Source of the DNA: an uncultured Duncaniella sp. | GTDB taxonomy: Bacteria; Bacteroidota; Bacteroidia; Bacteroidales; Muribaculaceae | Assembly: GCF_910577345.1 (NCBI RefSeq) | Contig: NZ_CAJTMT010000003.1 | Span: 124,001 to 188,000, forward strand | Direction of reading: 5' to 3' | Length of the DNA: 64,000 nucleotides | Program-made: the position numbers and the translations under genes | Shown: piece after piece, positions 8,729-18,039 of the stretch | Position numbering within the stretch: the first letter of the stretch is position 1 | Layout of the letters: each line of letters begins with the position of its first letter | The notes under the pieces: model-generated | Seen by the model: only the letters and a program-made list of their open reading frames with translations | Told to the model about the DNA's origin: nothing | The model's database searches: none

Positions 8729-10996
8729 ATGGAAATTCTATTCTTATGCATCGTCATCTTTCTCTTCCTTCTGGCCGTCTTTGACCTCTCAGTAGGAGTG
8801 AGCAATGACGCTGTCAACTTCCTCACCTCGGCAATCGGCTCGAAAGCGGCATCGTTCAAGCGGATCATTATCGTCGCATCTATCGGTGTCTTCATCGGAG
8901 CCGCTATGAGCAACGGCATGATGGATATTGCCCGACACGGGATTTTCCGGCCGGAGCACTTCTCGTTTTACGATCTGATGTGTATATTCATGGCCGTGAT
9001 GGTCACTGATATAATACTCCTCGATTTGTTCAACTCACTCGGTATGCCGACGTCGACGACCGTCTCGATGGTGTTTGAATTGCTTGGTGCAACCTTCGTG
9101 GTGGCGCTTATCAAGATGGCCGGGGGGCTTGACATGGGGCTTAACGATCTGCTCAATACCGAAAAAGCGCTTTCAGTCATCCTCGGTATCTTCCTTTCGG
9201 TGGCTATAGCTTTCGTGTTTGGCACGATTGTGCAGTTTCTGTCGCGAATGATTTTCTCGTTCAACTACCGCAGCAAACTGAAATGGAAAATCGGTATTTT
9301 CGGGGGTATCTGCGCTACTGCCATCGTCTACTTTCTTCTCATCAAGGGTGCCAAGGACCTTACATTCATGACACCGGAGGTGAAAGGCTGGGTGGCAGGC
9401 CACACATGGCTCATTATCGCAGGTTGTTTCGCCTTCTTCACGGTCGTGATGCAACTGCTCCATCTTCTGAAAGTGAATGTCTTGAAAGTGATTGTGCTGA
9501 TGGGTACGTTTGCCCTCGCGATGGCTTTTGCGGGAAATGACCTTGTCAACTTTATCGGTGTGCCGCTCAGCGGACTGGCCTCCTATCAGGACTACATGGC
9601 AAATGGGTCTGGCGATCCGCAGGCTTTCCTGATGGATTCTCTCAATGGCCCTGCCGGTACTCCGGTCTATTTCCTTATCGGGGCAGGAGTGATAATGGTC
9701 GTGGCGCTTGCCACCTCCAAGAAGGCACGAAATGTGTCCAAAACGTCAATCGGGCTGAGCGCGCAGCAGGGTGGCGAAGAGATGTTCGGCTCGTCGAGAA
9801 TAGCCCGGCGATTGGTGAGATGGACCCTCTCGATACTCTATTGGGTGAGACGCAATACTCCCAGACGGGTGCGCATCTGGTTCTGCCGACGCTTCAACAC
9901 GGACGAGACAATCATGGAACAAGGTGCGGCCTTCGACCTCGTGCGCGGTTCGGTGAATCTTGTGCTTGCCGGAGCGCTGATTGCCCTCGGAACGTCGCTG
10001 AAGCTTCCGCTCTCAACAACTTTTGTGACGTTTATGGTGGCGATGGGAACCTCGCTTGCCGACCGCGCATGGGGTCGCGAGAGTGCGGTGTTCAGAATCA
10101 CAGGGGTAATCTCCGTAATCGGCGGATGGTTTCTGACCGCAGGTGCCGCCTTCATCGGGGCGGGTGTCATAGTCTTCCTTATGCACGTAGGCGGTCACTG
10201 GGTGATGATTGCACTGGCTGCGCTCACACTTTTCCTCATCGTGCGCAGCAACCGCCGATTCCGCAACAAAAAAGAGGAGGACAATGGGGATGCTCTTTTC
10301 CAGACCATCCTTGCGACCGAGGACAAGGCGAAGACCTGGGAACTGCTCCGTATCTATGTCACTGAACAGCAACAGAAGTTTCTCCGTTTTGCGGAGGAGA
10401 GCTATTGCACAATCACCTCTGCTTTCATCAACGAGAACGCGCGTCAGCTCGGAAAGACTGAGTCATCTTTGCTGAGGCAGAAGAGCGTCCTGAAAAACGC
10501 ACGCCGCAAGGAGACACTCTGTCTGCGGCAAGTGAGCCACGAGACGGCTATCGAAAAGAGCGCATGGTTTCATCTGAGTAACACATGCTGCATGGCTATC
10601 CTCTATAACCTGACCCGAATAAACGAGATATGCTATGAACATGTCGATAATAATTTCCATCCTCTGCCGTCGAAATACATCGCTGAATTCGATGGTATCC
10701 GAAACCGGATTATCGTCCTTTTCAACGACATATTTGAGATGATGGGCGCTCGGGTGCCTGAGACTGTGCCGACGCTGCGACGTAATTGCGATGAAATCAA
10801 GGATACGGTGTCGGAGACCTATCACCGGCTTTTCACGCAGCTCCGTGAAGGGGACCCGGCTTCGATGACAGTGGTCTATGTCTATCTCAACATGCTTCAG
10901 GAGACTCAGGAAATGGTGTCGGGACTTCGCAAATATCTCCGCGCCTACGCCAAACTCCAGGACAGCGACTTCAGCAGCCGCAGGAGAGCGGGGTAG
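8729..10996 (+). CDS. PiT-family inorganic phosphate transporter with C-terminal PhoU-like region
   Basis: 755 residues. The duplicated PiT signature is present as GVSNDAVNF (about 23-31) and AFAGNDLVNFIG (about 267-278), each followed by several membrane helices; KLPLSTTFVTFMVAMGTSLADRAWG is also typical. Residues after about 520 are soluble and helical, resembling the PhoU-like extension seen on Bacteroidetes PiT proteins. It imports phosphate with a cation across the inner membrane. The gene is monocistronic and is followed about 105 bp later by a perfect hairpin. Confidence 0.9.
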   Translation: MEILFLCIVIFLFLLAVFDLSVGVSNDAVNFLTSAIGSKAASFKRIIIVASIGVFIGAAMSNGMMDIARHGIFRPEHFSFYDLMCIFMAVMVTDIILLDLFNSLGMPTSTTVSMVFELLGATFVVALIKMAGGLDMGLNDLLNTEKALSVILGIFLSVAIAFVFGTIVQFLSRMIFSFNYRSKLKWKIGIFGGICATAIVYFLLIKGAKDLTFMTPEVKGWVAGHTWLIIAGCFAFFTVVMQLLHLLKVNVLKVIVLMGTFALAMAFAGNDLVNFIGVPLSGLASYQDYMANGSGDPQAFLMDSLNGPAGTPVYFLIGAGVIMVVALATSKKARNVSKTSIGLSAQQGGEEMFGSSRIARRLVRWTLSILYWVRRNTPRRVRIWFCRRFNTDETIMEQGAAFDLVRGSVNLVLAGALIALGTSLKLPLSTTFVTFMVAMGTSLADRAWGRESAVFRITGVISVIGGWFLTAGAAFIGAGVIVFLMHVGGHWVMIALAALTLFLIVRSNRRFRNKKEEDNGDALFQTILATEDKAKTWELLRIYVTEQQQKFLRFAEESYCTITSAFINENARQLGKTESSLLRQKSVLKNARRKETLCLRQVSHETAIEKSAWFHLSNTCCMAILYNLTRINEICYEHVDNNFHPLPSKYIAEFDGIRNRIIVLFNDIFEMMGARVPETVPTLRRNCDEIKDTVSETYHRLFTQLREGDPASMTVVYVYLNMLQETQEMVSGLRKYLRAYAKLQDSDFSSRRRAG

Positions 10997-11101
10997 AGGG
11001 ACATGTATAAATATCCTGATATCGAAGCATTTCGCCGAAAAAACGATACTGAAAGGAATTTTAACAATTCCACGAAAAAACAGACTGCCCCAAATTATCA
11101 A

Positions 11102-11162
11102 TGTGTATCAATGAAGTACCGACTGTATTAGTCTAATACAGTCGGTACTTCATTGATACACA
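11102..11162. terminator. Perfect 30-bp palindrome with 1-nt loop
   Basis: Arms 11102-11131 and 11133-11162 are exact inverted copies with a single T between them. It lies after the PiT gene and before the capsule control region. It could be a terminator or cruciform that insulates the capsule locus, although no T-run follows. Confidence 0.7.
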
Positions 11163-11238
11163 ATCAAATAAAGATTTACTATCAGTAGTCTAATTCGTCA
11201 CTATAGCATAATCCAATCAGTCGCCTAATCTATCTATA

Positions 11239-11430
11239 TCTCTTAATAAGAGATTTACATTTATGTTTATGGGGCTTATAATCAAATTGTTAGGTTGCAG
11301 TTGGCAAGGAATGACATCAGGAATCGTGTATTCATTTGAGAAAAATGTCTCACTAAAAATTAGATTATAGTGCTGATTATTAATAAATTTTTGTATCTTT
11401 GCAGCGAAGTAAACATCTCTTATTAAGAGA
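11239..11430. promoter_or_regulatory. Putative invertible promoter segment of the capsule locus
   Basis: A 16-bp sequence, TCTCTTAATAAGAGAT (11239-11254), recurs inverted at 11415-11430 and encloses 160 bp. Just inside the right repeat is a -7 box TATCTTTG (11394-11401) pointing right toward upxY; the -33 box is poor. This is the layout of phase-variable Bacteroides capsule promoters, where a site-specific recombinase flips the segment. In this assembly it is drawn in the ON orientation. No recombinase gene is in the window. Confidence 0.65.
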
Positions 11431-12166
11431 GGACTTCCATTCATTCTTTATAAACTACATTTTCATATCTTTTTATGGCATTAACAATACCCCCATCTAC
11501 AACAATAACAACTAACCCTAATACCAAACAATAGTCGGGGATTGCAGTTAATCACTATCCAGGAGCTTTCTATTTTTTATCGGACCTTAGAACACACAAA
11601 AACCGAACATAATGTGGTCCTGACCGTAAGAATCATCCGCATGTCTTGTCCGATAATCCGGATTATTTACATTACGGCCCATACAGGAAGAATCCGATAG
11701 AGATGGTAGGTGCAAATACCGACATGAAAGGTTGTGACACATGCGAGGCGTGACACAACCTTTCATTTTAAATTCCAGTCAATTACACCAATCTTAGCAG
11801 CATTACATATACCATAAAATATGAATTCGCTGACCTAAAATGAATGAAAAATAGAATACCAATGAACTTTTCGGACCAATGGGCTGTTTCTATTGTAAGC
11901 AACACTTGTGGATTAATCTATATGTGCAAATTTCCCCACCACTATGTATGGAGAAATAAAAAGCTTGAAACTTATAGATTTTATGAAAATTCACTAACTT
12001 TGCACACGTTTTAATATATTTTTAATTATCTTGTCAATAATACCATGTCAAGTTTTCGGAGGTTTGAATATTACAATCTTGTAACACATTAACTATTAGC
12101 AGATTGTCATTTTCAGACCATATAAAAAACACCCTTGACATAGGATTATTGCTGCAACATTGACTC
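11431..12166 (+). other. Long capsule-operon leader
   Basis: About 735 bp without a credible gene between the invertible segment and upxY. It contains a 13-bp-stem hairpin (11724-11766) and a possible second -7 box TAACTTTG (11995-12002) without a good -33 box. Long leaders ahead of upxY are where UpxY proteins act in Bacteroides; that role here is inferred. Confidence 0.55.
11724..11766 (+). terminator. Leader hairpin, candidate premature terminator
   Basis: ATGAAAGGTTGTG pairs with CACAACCTTTCAT over a 17-nt loop and is followed by TTTAAATT. It is a good candidate for the termination point that an UpxY-type antiterminator would override. Confidence 0.55.
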
Positions 12167-13180
12167 ATGGATCCAACAGCACCACAATGGTTTGTGCTTA
12201 ATTTCGTACCCCTGTCATCCGCTCATATCTCCACCGCACAGTCAATCATTGACAAATTCAATCATGATCGCGAAACTCCAATTGACCTCTTCGCCCCGAC
12301 TTTTGTAAAAATGGTGGAAATTAATGGAAAAATGCAGCGGAAAAACATATCCCTCACGTTTCACTACATTTTTGTCCACGGAACGTTAAACGATGTCAAA
12401 CAACTCTGTAGCCTCTCCAAAGGCTTCTCGTTTATAATTGACCGTGCGGCGTCCGCTCACTCCTATCTTACCATCAGCGACCACGAAATGAAATCATTCA
12501 AAATCATCGCACGCGCTTACGGACACAGTCTACCTTGTTATACATTAGACGAAATTAATCCAGTTGAGGGAGATCTTATTGAAGTCATTGATGGCGATTT
12601 TGCCGGTCTAATCGGCACCTACATTCCACGAAAGGGCTCGAAAACAGGGAATATCATACTGAACGTATCACAAAAATTCGCTACCATTGCCTACGACATC
12701 AAGGCCCGCTACGTCCGCATTCTTGAATTCGGACAAAATTCCCGTCGTGCTTACGACCAGATTGACGCTATAATCCCGCACTTACTCAAGGCTCTCAGAC
12801 TTTTCAGCAAAGATATTATCCTCACGACACAACTTACCGCAACCCTATCGGTATTTACTCGACGTTACGAACTTACGCGCCTTGACAATCCCAAGATTGA
12901 TGCAAAACTTTCAGCTCTGTTGGTATATGCAAACCATCTGCTTGGAAATGCGGAAGGAGAATCTGCTGCACGTTCACGTTTCAGAAAAGTATGTCATACA
13001 ATGACCAACCCTTGGACAAGCGCACTTGTCGCTCTCCTAACGGCTGTCACATCCGAAGACAAAGCACTGTTTGACGAAAACTACGAAAAAATCTTGACGG
13101 AAGCAAACGGAAAGAAACTCTCTACTTTACAAAAAAATATCCTCTTAGAATACGAATATTATTCCACGTCTTTTAGTTGA
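12167..13180 (+). CDS. UpxY-family (NusG-like) transcription antiterminator with C-terminal extension
   Basis: 337 residues. The N-terminal NusG-like domain (PQWFVLNFVPLSSAH, then HYIFVHG, about 5-100) is followed by a KOW motif at about 138-160 (EGDLIEVIDGDFAGLIGTY). UpxY proteins head Bacteroides capsule operons and let polymerase read through leader terminators. This one is longer than the roughly 170-200 residues of classic UpxY: residues beyond about 200 form an extra helical region I do not recognise. No UpxZ-like gene follows; the next gene is the flippase. Confidence 0.8.
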   Translation: MDPTAPQWFVLNFVPLSSAHISTAQSIIDKFNHDRETPIDLFAPTFVKMVEINGKMQRKNISLTFHYIFVHGTLNDVKQLCSLSKGFSFIIDRAASAHSYLTISDHEMKSFKIIARAYGHSLPCYTLDEINPVEGDLIEVIDGDFAGLIGTYIPRKGSKTGNIILNVSQKFATIAYDIKARYVRILEFGQNSRRAYDQIDAIIPHLLKALRLFSKDIILTTQLTATLSVFTRRYELTRLDNPKIDAKLSALLVYANHLLGNAEGESAARSRFRKVCHTMTNPWTSALVALLTAVTSEDKALFDENYEKILTEANGKKLSTLQKNILLEYEYYSTSFS

Positions 13181-13244
13181 GCCCCCTGATTAAACTCCAC
13201 TTCTCAAAAAAAAGACAAAGATTCATCACCAATAACCATCTCTC

Positions 13245-14681
13245 ATGGGATCTCTAAAGAAAAACTTTCTTTACAGCAGCCTTCTCACTTCAGCCAACTA
13301 TATATTTCCCTTAATTGTCTATCCCTACGTTTCACGCGTCCTTGGGGTAAACAACATCGGCCTGTGCAATTTTATTGACAGCATAATAAACTATTTTACA
13401 CTCTTCTCAATGATGGGTATTTCCATCATGGGCATAAGAGAAATTGCCGCACATCACGATGACCGTCCACGGATGTCGAAAGTGTTTTCATCACTCCTGC
13501 TGCTCAATACAATCACTACCGTTCTTTCCATTATAGTATTGATCGCAGTAACAGTCATTGTGCCACAACTTCATGCCAATTGGCAATTGCTAATGGTTGG
13601 AGCAATCAAGCTCCTATTCAACCTGTTTCTTATTGAATGGTTCTACAAAGGAATTGAGAATTTTAAATTCATAACAGTTCGTTCCATTGTCGTAAGATGC
13701 ATATACGTCTTAGCAATATTCATTTTTGTAAGGACAAAAGATGATGTCTTTTTTTACTACTCATCCACTGCGCTTATTATTGTCCTTAATGCTATTATAA
13801 ATATAATCTATTCACGCAAATTTGTCAGTTTTTCATTTTCCGGACTCTCCCTGCGTCCATTCCTCGGGCCATTCATAACACTCGGGCTTTATACCCTTCT
13901 CACCTCAATGTATACGACATTCAACATCACTTACCTTGGCTTCGCGAGAGGTGACACGGAAGTGGGATATTACACAACCGCAACGAAGCTTTACACTATA
14001 CTTCTTTCACTCTACACTGCTTTTACGAGTGTGATGCTTCCACGCATGTCCAACCTGATAGCCAACGGAAACCTGACCGAGTTCAAACACAAATTTTCTC
14101 AAAGTGTTGACGGTTTAATCACATTTTCCATTCCTGTCATTGTCTTCGTGCTGATATTCGCCAATCGCCTTGTCCTCCTTCTGTCGGGTCCCGGCTATGA
14201 GGGTGCGACAACCCCAATGAGGATAATAATTCCCCTAATGTTTATAATAGGATATGAACAAATACTCGTGATTCAAACTCTTATGCCTCTCCAACAGGAT
14301 AAGACCATATTTAGAAATTCAATCTGTGGAGCTGTTTTTGGCGTAGCTCTCAATGTCATTCTCGTGACATCCATGGGCGCAATAGGTTCCGCCATTGTAT
14401 GGATTGGTGCTGAATGTCTCATCCTTGTCCTATCGCAAATTGCAGTCACAAAAAAAATTGGCACCCGTTTTCCCATAAAAAAGCTATTAAAAACCATTGC
14501 CATCTATCTTCCGCTTGCCCTCATTCTTTATTACTCAAACGAACTTGAGTTAAATTACATCCTAATTCTGACAATCGGGACAATTGTATCTCTTTTATAC
14601 TTCCTTGCTGTCAACCTCGTTTTGTATCCTCAGGGGATAGTAAAAAAACTCATATCTTTAAGGTCTAAAATAAACAGATAG
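13245..14681 (+). CDS. Wzx-type polysaccharide flippase
   Basis: 478 residues, hydrophobic throughout, with about 12-14 membrane helices. The N-terminus (LLTSANYIFPLIVYPYVSRVLG) is typical of the polysaccharide transport (PST/MOP) family. It should flip undecaprenyl-linked repeat units to the periplasmic face. AT-rich codon use contrasts with genes before 11 kb. It lies 64 bp after upxY and 32 bp before the polymerase, as in an operon. Confidence 0.85.
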   Translation: MGSLKKNFLYSSLLTSANYIFPLIVYPYVSRVLGVNNIGLCNFIDSIINYFTLFSMMGISIMGIREIAAHHDDRPRMSKVFSSLLLLNTITTVLSIIVLIAVTVIVPQLHANWQLLMVGAIKLLFNLFLIEWFYKGIENFKFITVRSIVVRCIYVLAIFIFVRTKDDVFFYYSSTALIIVLNAIINIIYSRKFVSFSFSGLSLRPFLGPFITLGLYTLLTSMYTTFNITYLGFARGDTEVGYYTTATKLYTILLSLYTAFTSVMLPRMSNLIANGNLTEFKHKFSQSVDGLITFSIPVIVFVLIFANRLVLLLSGPGYEGATTPMRIIIPLMFIIGYEQILVIQTLMPLQQDKTIFRNSICGAVFGVALNVILVTSMGAIGSAIVWIGAECLILVLSQIAVTKKIGTRFPIKKLLKTIAIYLPLALILYYSNELELNYILILTIGTIVSLLYFLAVNLVLYPQGIVKKLISLRSKINR

Positions 14682-14713
14682 GACATTCCGATATTAAAAC
14701 CAAATTACTGACA

Positions 14714-15952
14714 ATGAAAAGAACGACTTATCTTTACATATATTATCTGGCAATCTCTAATTTTTTCTCTATAGTTCCGTTTGGCTATTTGACATCAATC
14801 GGACGAGGATTTCCTTTATTAATGTTCCAATTATTCTGGTTATTATTTGGATATCTTAAATACAAGCGAAATCCAAGCATACCCAAACTTAATACCAAAT
14901 CTAACGAAAGTATTTTACTTTGGCTATTTATTGGAATAATTCCGTCTGTTTTTATGGCTAACGAACTGTTTGGGCAGACCTATTTACAATCATTCATATC
15001 TTATAGAAATCTTTGGCTATTTCTTTCGATACCAACATTGTTATCAATCAGACCCACGATCGATGAATTAAACAAATCCATTTTTTCTTTTGGCGTTACT
15101 TTTTTAATTGTCTGTTTATTAAGAACTTTACTACCTTTTCAATTCTACATATCTTCTTTACAAGAAGTCAATTACAATACAGAGGGAGGATCAAGGCTTC
15201 TAAATATGCCGTTATATGTATGCTATGAAATAATATTACTTCCTTTATATTTTTATTGCGTAAGTTTATGGAAAAAATACGATTCAAGGATTGCCCTCAA
15301 AGCTATTCTACTCTTTATTATACTTGTATTAATTCAGAACCGAAGCACTTTATTCCCCGCTCTTATTGTAGTAGCCATTACAATTTTGAAATGTAGGATT
15401 AGACCATATTTTATTAAAGCTGTCATCATATTGGGAACATCATTTATTCTGATTTATTCTGTCTCTGAAATAATTCTTTCTCTATTGGAAGAAACATCAA
15501 CGCAACTTGGCAGCACCTATGACCCTCGAGTAAAGGCAATGAACTATTTCCTCGACTTCAATCGCCTATCCCTCAGCGAAATACTCTTTGGCACAGGAAA
15601 TATTAGCTTTCAAACATCTTCTTATGTCGCAAACTTACAAGCTCGGCACATCCACTATAGCGATGTTGGCTTTATTGGCTTCTGGAGTCAATTTGGATTA
15701 TTACCAATATGCGTCTTCGTTTACTATTTGTTAAAATGTATTTTTACACGATACATGCCTTGGTCTGAAAGGTTCGTTGCAATTCATATTCTGATTTGTT
15801 CCGCAACAATAAGTTATTTTGAATCACCGTCCCACATGATATGGTTCGTCCTTTTTTACTATCAATATTGTCTCTATAAATCAACCATCAAGAAAAAATA
15901 CAAACTTAATTACAATAATGCACTCATTGGCCATTATAATCCCTGCGTATAA
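14714..15952 (+). CDS. Wzy-type O-antigen/capsule polymerase
   Basis: 412 residues, about ten membrane helices, very AT-rich. Low similarity is normal for Wzy proteins; the call rests on topology, on position between flippase and glycosyltransferases, and on a large loop with Arg/His-rich stretches (about 255-315) that resembles periplasmic catalytic loops of polymerases. It would link repeat units in the periplasm. Its 3' end overlaps the next gene by 35 bp. Confidence 0.7.
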   Translation: MKRTTYLYIYYLAISNFFSIVPFGYLTSIGRGFPLLMFQLFWLLFGYLKYKRNPSIPKLNTKSNESILLWLFIGIIPSVFMANELFGQTYLQSFISYRNLWLFLSIPTLLSIRPTIDELNKSIFSFGVTFLIVCLLRTLLPFQFYISSLQEVNYNTEGGSRLLNMPLYVCYEIILLPLYFYCVSLWKKYDSRIALKAILLFIILVLIQNRSTLFPALIVVAITILKCRIRPYFIKAVIILGTSFILIYSVSEIILSLLEETSTQLGSTYDPRVKAMNYFLDFNRLSLSEILFGTGNISFQTSSYVANLQARHIHYSDVGFIGFWSQFGLLPICVFVYYLLKCIFTRYMPWSERFVAIHILICSATISYFESPSHMIWFVLFYYQYCLYKSTIKKKYKLNYNNALIGHYNPCV

Positions 15953-16838
15953 ACCAACTTACCTAAGGGAAACCCTTGAATCAATTGCAAATCAGACGGA
16001 TAAGAATTTCCATCTTTATATTGGTGATGATTGTAGTCCCTACGATCTGAAATCAATTGTCGATGAATTCAACGACCGGATTCCATTGACCTACCATCGT
16101 TTTGAGTCCAATCTCGGTGGACGCGATCTTGTAGCGCAGTGGGAGCGGTGTATTGGTCTATCAGAAGATGAATCATTTATCTGGCTCTTCAGCGATGATG
16201 ACACAATGTCTGAAGATTGTGTAAGAAACATCAATTCCTATATTGAAAAAAATCCGTCCCACGATGTATTTCGTATTAACGTAAATGTTATTGATGCTGA
16301 GAGTCGACATCTGAGGAAGGTAAAATTTCCGCAGGAAATTTCTGCAAAAGATTTATATATTGGAAAACTTAACGGCTCATTGGAATGTTTTGTAGTGGAA
16401 TACATATTTTCACGTAAAATTTATGAGACATCCGGTAAATTTGTCAAATTTGATCTGGCCTGGGGAAGCGATCTCGCCACATGGGTAAACATGGCAAAGG
16501 ACAAGGGCATTCTTTCCCTTACCGATGGTGCCGTAAACTGGAGAAGCAGTGGCATAAATATATCCACCACACAAACTCCCACCATTTTGAAAAGGAAAGC
16601 TGATGCTCTGATTGAGTTCTTACTCTGGGGCGAAAATTTGTTTGGTGACGATCCAAAGATAAGAAAAATCAACACAAAAGGTCTATTGTCACGCATAACA
16701 CAAATGGCTGTACAGTCTGACAGAACGATAGGGATTGCTCCGCTGAAAAAATACTCAGTGTCTAAGACCGACAAATTCAATCTGATGGTAAAATACAACA
16801 TAATTTACTTTTTAAAAAAGCTACACCATGTTTTTTAA
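15918..16838 (+). CDS. Family 2 glycosyltransferase
   Basis: 306 residues with a GT-A fold start (LAIIIPAYKPTYLRETLESI) and the metal-binding DxD-like motif WLFSDDDT at about residue 90. It is cytosolic and transfers a sugar from a nucleotide donor to the lipid-linked repeat unit; donor and linkage cannot be read from sequence. It overlaps the polymerase gene upstream and the Fe-S gene downstream by 11 bp. Confidence 0.85.
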   Translation: MHSLAIIIPAYKPTYLRETLESIANQTDKNFHLYIGDDCSPYDLKSIVDEFNDRIPLTYHRFESNLGGRDLVAQWERCIGLSEDESFIWLFSDDDTMSEDCVRNINSYIEKNPSHDVFRINVNVIDAESRHLRKVKFPQEISAKDLYIGKLNGSLECFVVEYIFSRKIYETSGKFVKFDLAWGSDLATWVNMAKDKGILSLTDGAVNWRSSGINISTTQTPTILKRKADALIEFLLWGENLFGDDPKIRKINTKGLLSRITQMAVQSDRTIGIAPLKKYSVSKTDKFNLMVKYNIIYFLKKLHHVF

Positions 16839-18021
16839 TGGCCTGACACCATCTCCAGATGCTTGCTGTGGTTGCAATGCATGTGTGGAAACCTGTCCTC
16901 ACGATGCGTTGTCGCTGACCTATGACCATAATGGATTCATAATGCCTATCCTCACTCCAAACAAATGTGTTGAGTGCGGAGCATGTGAAAAAGTTTGCCC
17001 CATGCTTCATCCGGATAGAATCCTTGCAGAAGAAGATGGTAAGGCATACGCTGCGGTCAATAGAGACATCCCTGAACTGATGAGAAGCTCCAGCGGAGGT
17101 GTCTTTTCGATAATCGCACGACATTTGCTCTCTGACGGAGGGATTGTCTATGGTTCAGCCTTTGATAAGAACATGCAGCTAATCCACACAGCCATTGAAG
17201 ATAAAGACAAACTGCATCTGCTGCAGGGAAGCAAGTATCTCCAATCACTTAATGATGGAATATTCAAAGAAATAAGGACACATCTGCGAACTGGCCGAAA
17301 GGTCTATTACACAGGCACAGGATGTCAAGTAGCGGCCCTGAAACTTTATTTACGGAAAGATTACGACAATCTCTTTACGTCCGACATATTGTGTCACGGC
17401 ACCCCTCCCCAGAATGTTTTTAATTTCACACTTAAATCCCTTGAAAATCGCTACAAAGGGCAAGTCGTTGACTATAAATTTCGTGACAAGAAAGTATGGG
17501 GCTGGAGTTGCAGCAGCAGCTGCAGTATAAAATCAGGCAACCGAATTAGGTATATCGGCTACGACAAATCAATGGATGCCTATTTCAATGCCTTCATAGA
17601 TGCAGTTAATTATCGTGAATCCTGCTATAAATGTCCGTATGCCCAAAGCCGAAGATCGGGCGACATCACATTGGCTGATTTCTGGGGCGTTGAAAAATAT
17701 ATCCCTGTTCCGAACAAACGTAACGGAGTTTCTGCGATATTGGTCAATACGCCAAAAGGACAGAAACTGCTTCAAGAGATAGTGAATAGCATGGATCTGT
17801 ATGATGCAGATATAAAAGACATCAGTGTCATCAACCGGACATTGACAGGCCCAACAACACGTCCACCCGAACGAGACTATTTTTTTACTGATTTTGAAAA
17901 GAATCCGGGAAAGACTATGGATGCGTATACCCGTCAGGACTTAAAACGTCACATGGTCTATCTCCTTAAGCGCAATCCACTGACAAATGCGCTGATAAAT
18001 CGGATAAAATCATTAACGTAA
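16828..18021 (+). CDS. Fe-S protein of the F420 hydrogenase/dehydrogenase beta-subunit family
   Basis: 397 residues. Two 4Fe-4S ferredoxin motifs lie at about residues 13-60 (CCGCNACVETCP and CVECGACEKVCP). A FrhB-like domain follows with GTGCQVAALK, DILCHGTPP and the Cys pair CYKCPYA. Such proteins are common beside polysaccharide pyruvyltransferases, as here, where the next gene starts 18 bp later. Coenzyme F420 is not expected in Bacteroidales, so the electron carrier and reaction are unknown; a redox step linked to the pyruvylated or another sugar is inference. Confidence 0.8.
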   Translation: MFFNGLTPSPDACCGCNACVETCPHDALSLTYDHNGFIMPILTPNKCVECGACEKVCPMLHPDRILAEEDGKAYAAVNRDIPELMRSSSGGVFSIIARHLLSDGGIVYGSAFDKNMQLIHTAIEDKDKLHLLQGSKYLQSLNDGIFKEIRTHLRTGRKVYYTGTGCQVAALKLYLRKDYDNLFTSDILCHGTPPQNVFNFTLKSLENRYKGQVVDYKFRDKKVWGWSCSSSCSIKSGNRIRYIGYDKSMDAYFNAFIDAVNYRESCYKCPYAQSRRSGDITLADFWGVEKYIPVPNKRNGVSAILVNTPKGQKLLQEIVNSMDLYDADIKDISVINRTLTGPTTRPPERDYFFTDFEKNPGKTMDAYTRQDLKRHMVYLLKRNPLTNALINRIKSLT

Positions 18022-18039
18022 ATTTAAGTCAGTCAATAA

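Noticed and set aside
11217..11444. 75-codon minus-strand frame over the invertible segment
   Set aside because: It spans the inverted repeats and promoter, so it would be broken by inversion, and it looks random.
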